Assembly (NCBI GenBank): GCA_026397695.1
Contig: JAPLUJ010000488.1
Coordinates: 1 to 8,841, forward strand
Source: Verrucomicrobiota bacterium
GTDB lineage: Bacteria; Verrucomicrobiota; Verrucomicrobiia; Verrucomicrobiales; Akkermansiaceae
DNA length: 8,841 nt
Direction of reading: 5' to 3'
The translations under genes were made by a program, and so were the position numbers. The notes under the pieces are model-generated. The model searched no databases. It saw only the letters and a list, made by a program, of their open reading frames with translations, and had not been told where the DNA came from. This document shows positions 7,656 to 8,841 of the stretch, one piece after another (within the stretch, counting starts at the first letter, position 1; each line of letters opens with the position of its first letter).

Positions 7656-8841
7656 ATGATTTTTAAAAGACGACAGATGCGATGGCTGGCGGGCTGGCTT
7701 GCGGGCATGGGCGTTGCGCTTTGCGCCGGGGAATTCGCGCCGCCAGTGGAGGAAGGGCCGGTGGCGTTCCGTCTGGACAAGATCCCTTTGGATGGCGACA
7801 CGCTCAAGGAGCTGTCCAGGGATCTTGAGATGCTGGCCCGGGGCTTGAATGCGACCAACGCACCCAAGCGCAGGAGAGCCGCGCAAATGCTCGCTCTTGC
7901 CATGGCCCTGGACCCCGTCAACGCCCAAGCGCGGGAACTGTTGCAGGAATATCAGGAGAACCGGCATACGCCCGCTAAAGATATCGGGCAGCTTGAAACA
8001 ATCCGGACACGGATGGCACCTTATGTCGCTTGGTTGGAAACTGCGGAAGCCGGCAATCATGGGCAGGCCCTCGCCGCTTGTCTGATGGACGTGCTGAGCA
8101 TTGCCGATCCGACCTCCACGTCGTCGGAGACCTCGCGCGAGGCCGATGAAAAGGGCGCGTGGACCGCATGGATTCCTGACATTTCCGCATACGAATCCAA
8201 AACCGTTGTCAAGAATAACACGCCCAACAGCCCGCGACCCCGTGTGGTCCCCCCCCCCACCAAGAATGACCTTCCTCTCAGCAAGGCCGAAGTTTACACC
8301 TGCCTATGGCAACATGACGCAAAAGACGCGTCGCCCAATTGGCTCCTCGCGCCCGCCCCTCTCCAAATGTCCGCCAGCGTGATTGCCAAGGATGCGACAG
8401 GGGGGCATCCGTTCACCCTGGTGATCGGACCGCCCGTACCGTTAGAAGGCGTCAACGGCGCCGCCCCGCCAGAAGATGTGTTGGCACCCATGCGAGCCTC
8501 ACTGCGGAATCTTCTCCTTAAACACCACAATAACCTCCCCGCCGATTTCCGCATCTCCATCACCAGCCGCGAACTGGAACAATCGCTCCTATCAAAAAAA
8601 CCCCAGTCGATCAGCGCGGCCGCAGCCGTCCTTGCCAGTTCGGCCATCACCGGGCGCGATCCGGAGGCCATCATCATCGGTCGAATCGACGCATCCGGCG
8701 GCTTCAGGCTGCCGCCCGGTTTTTGGAAGCAACTCCAAGCACTCGGCAAGGGAAACGGCCATCGACTCGTCTTGCCCACCGAGGCCGCCGATTATCTGTC
8801 CGGTCAACTGGCCTTGGAAAAATGCGGGTTTTTTCTCGAAT
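7656..8841 (+). CDS. Secreted protein with a Lon-type (S16) Ser/Lys protease-like domain, partial at the right edge
   Basis: The frame opens at the ATG at 7656 and stays open to the window end (395 complete codons, no stop). MIFKRRQMRWLAGWLAGMG and then VALCAG form a signal peptide, with cleavage near residue 25; a second ATG at 7677 would keep it. Residues about 75-99 (AAQMLALAMALDPVNAQARE) look like one TPR-type hairpin. A Pro-rich linker follows (about 187-205), partly coded by a run of ten C. From about residue 250 the protein aligns with the Lon proteolytic domain: FTLVIG, then KKPQSISAAAAVLASSAITG, then IIIGRIDASGGFRLPPG and WKQLQAL. Ser318 falls on the catalytic Ser (E. coli Lon Ser679) and Lys358 on the catalytic Lys (Lys722); TGR, G-I, G and LP also line up. 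The flanking residues differ from the usual GPSAG, and there is no AAA+ ATPase domain in the visible part. Protease activity is an inference; the gene and its export are well supported. Confidence 0.8.
   Translation, partial: MIFKRRQMRWLAGWLAGMGVALCAGEFAPPVEEGPVAFRLDKIPLDGDTLKELSRDLEMLARGLNATNAPKRRRAAQMLALAMALDPVNAQARELLQEYQENRHTPAKDIGQLETIRTRMAPYVAWLETAEAGNHGQALAACLMDVLSIADPTSTSSETSREADEKGAWTAWIPDISAYESKTVVKNNTPNSPRPRVVPPPTKNDLPLSKAEVYTCLWQHDAKDASPNWLLAPAPLQMSASVIAKDATGGHPFTLVIGPPVPLEGVNGAAPPEDVLAPMRASLRNLLLKHHNNLPADFRISITSRELEQSLLSKKPQSISAAAAVLASSAITGRDPEAIIIGRIDASGGFRLPPGFWKQLQALGKGNGHRLVLPTEAADYLSGQLALEKCGFFLE
8249..8258 (+). repeat. Run of ten C within the S16-like gene
   Basis: The run lies in the Pro-rich linker (VVPPPTK) before the protease-like domain. 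At this length the frame is open on both sides. A change of one base would cut off the C-terminal domain. It is a candidate slippage site, and also a likely place for sequencing errors. Confidence 0.6.

Overview
The window reads as GC-rich bacterial chromosome, most likely from the Verrucomicrobiota. That assignment is an inference from the style of the alanyl-tRNA synthetase, the weak or absent Shine-Dalgarno sites, and two secreted, low-complexity proteins of a kind common in that phylum; no rRNA or other phylogenetic marker is present. I see no tRNA, CRISPR array, insertion sequence or phage gene.

Layout. On the minus strand at the left edge is the 5' part of alaS (start 1118, running off at base 1), interrupted by one in-frame TAA at codon 105. 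Upstream of it on the same strand is an unrecognised secreted protein of about 350 residues (2311 to 1259). A divergent intergenic region of about 100 bases follows, then four plus-strand genes: an HtrA/DegQ-type periplasmic protease split by a frameshift near 3410 (2410-3949), a membrane-anchored OmpA-C-terminal-domain protein (4001-5380), and an ABC exporter made of an ATPase (5463-6218) and an ABC-2 permease (6215-7060) that overlap by ATGA. A convergent 104-base gap leads to a minus-strand hotdog-fold acyl-CoA thioesterase (7575 to 7165). Divergent from that is a secreted protein (7656 to beyond the right edge) whose C-terminal part aligns with the Lon (S16) Ser/Lys protease domain, with both catalytic positions kept.

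Functional theme. Apart from alaS and the thioesterase, everything points to the cell envelope: periplasmic protein quality control, peptidoglycan binding, export, and two secreted proteins. The four plus-strand genes may be co-transcribed, but only the ATPase-permease pair is clearly coupled.

Most notable points: (1) a nonsense codon in alaS, normally essential; (2) a frameshift in the HtrA gene that is exactly repaired by restoring two bases; (3) a Lon-type proteolytic domain without an AAA+ motor on a protein with a signal peptide. Points 1 and 2 may be sequencing or assembly errors, and that should be settled before any biological reading.
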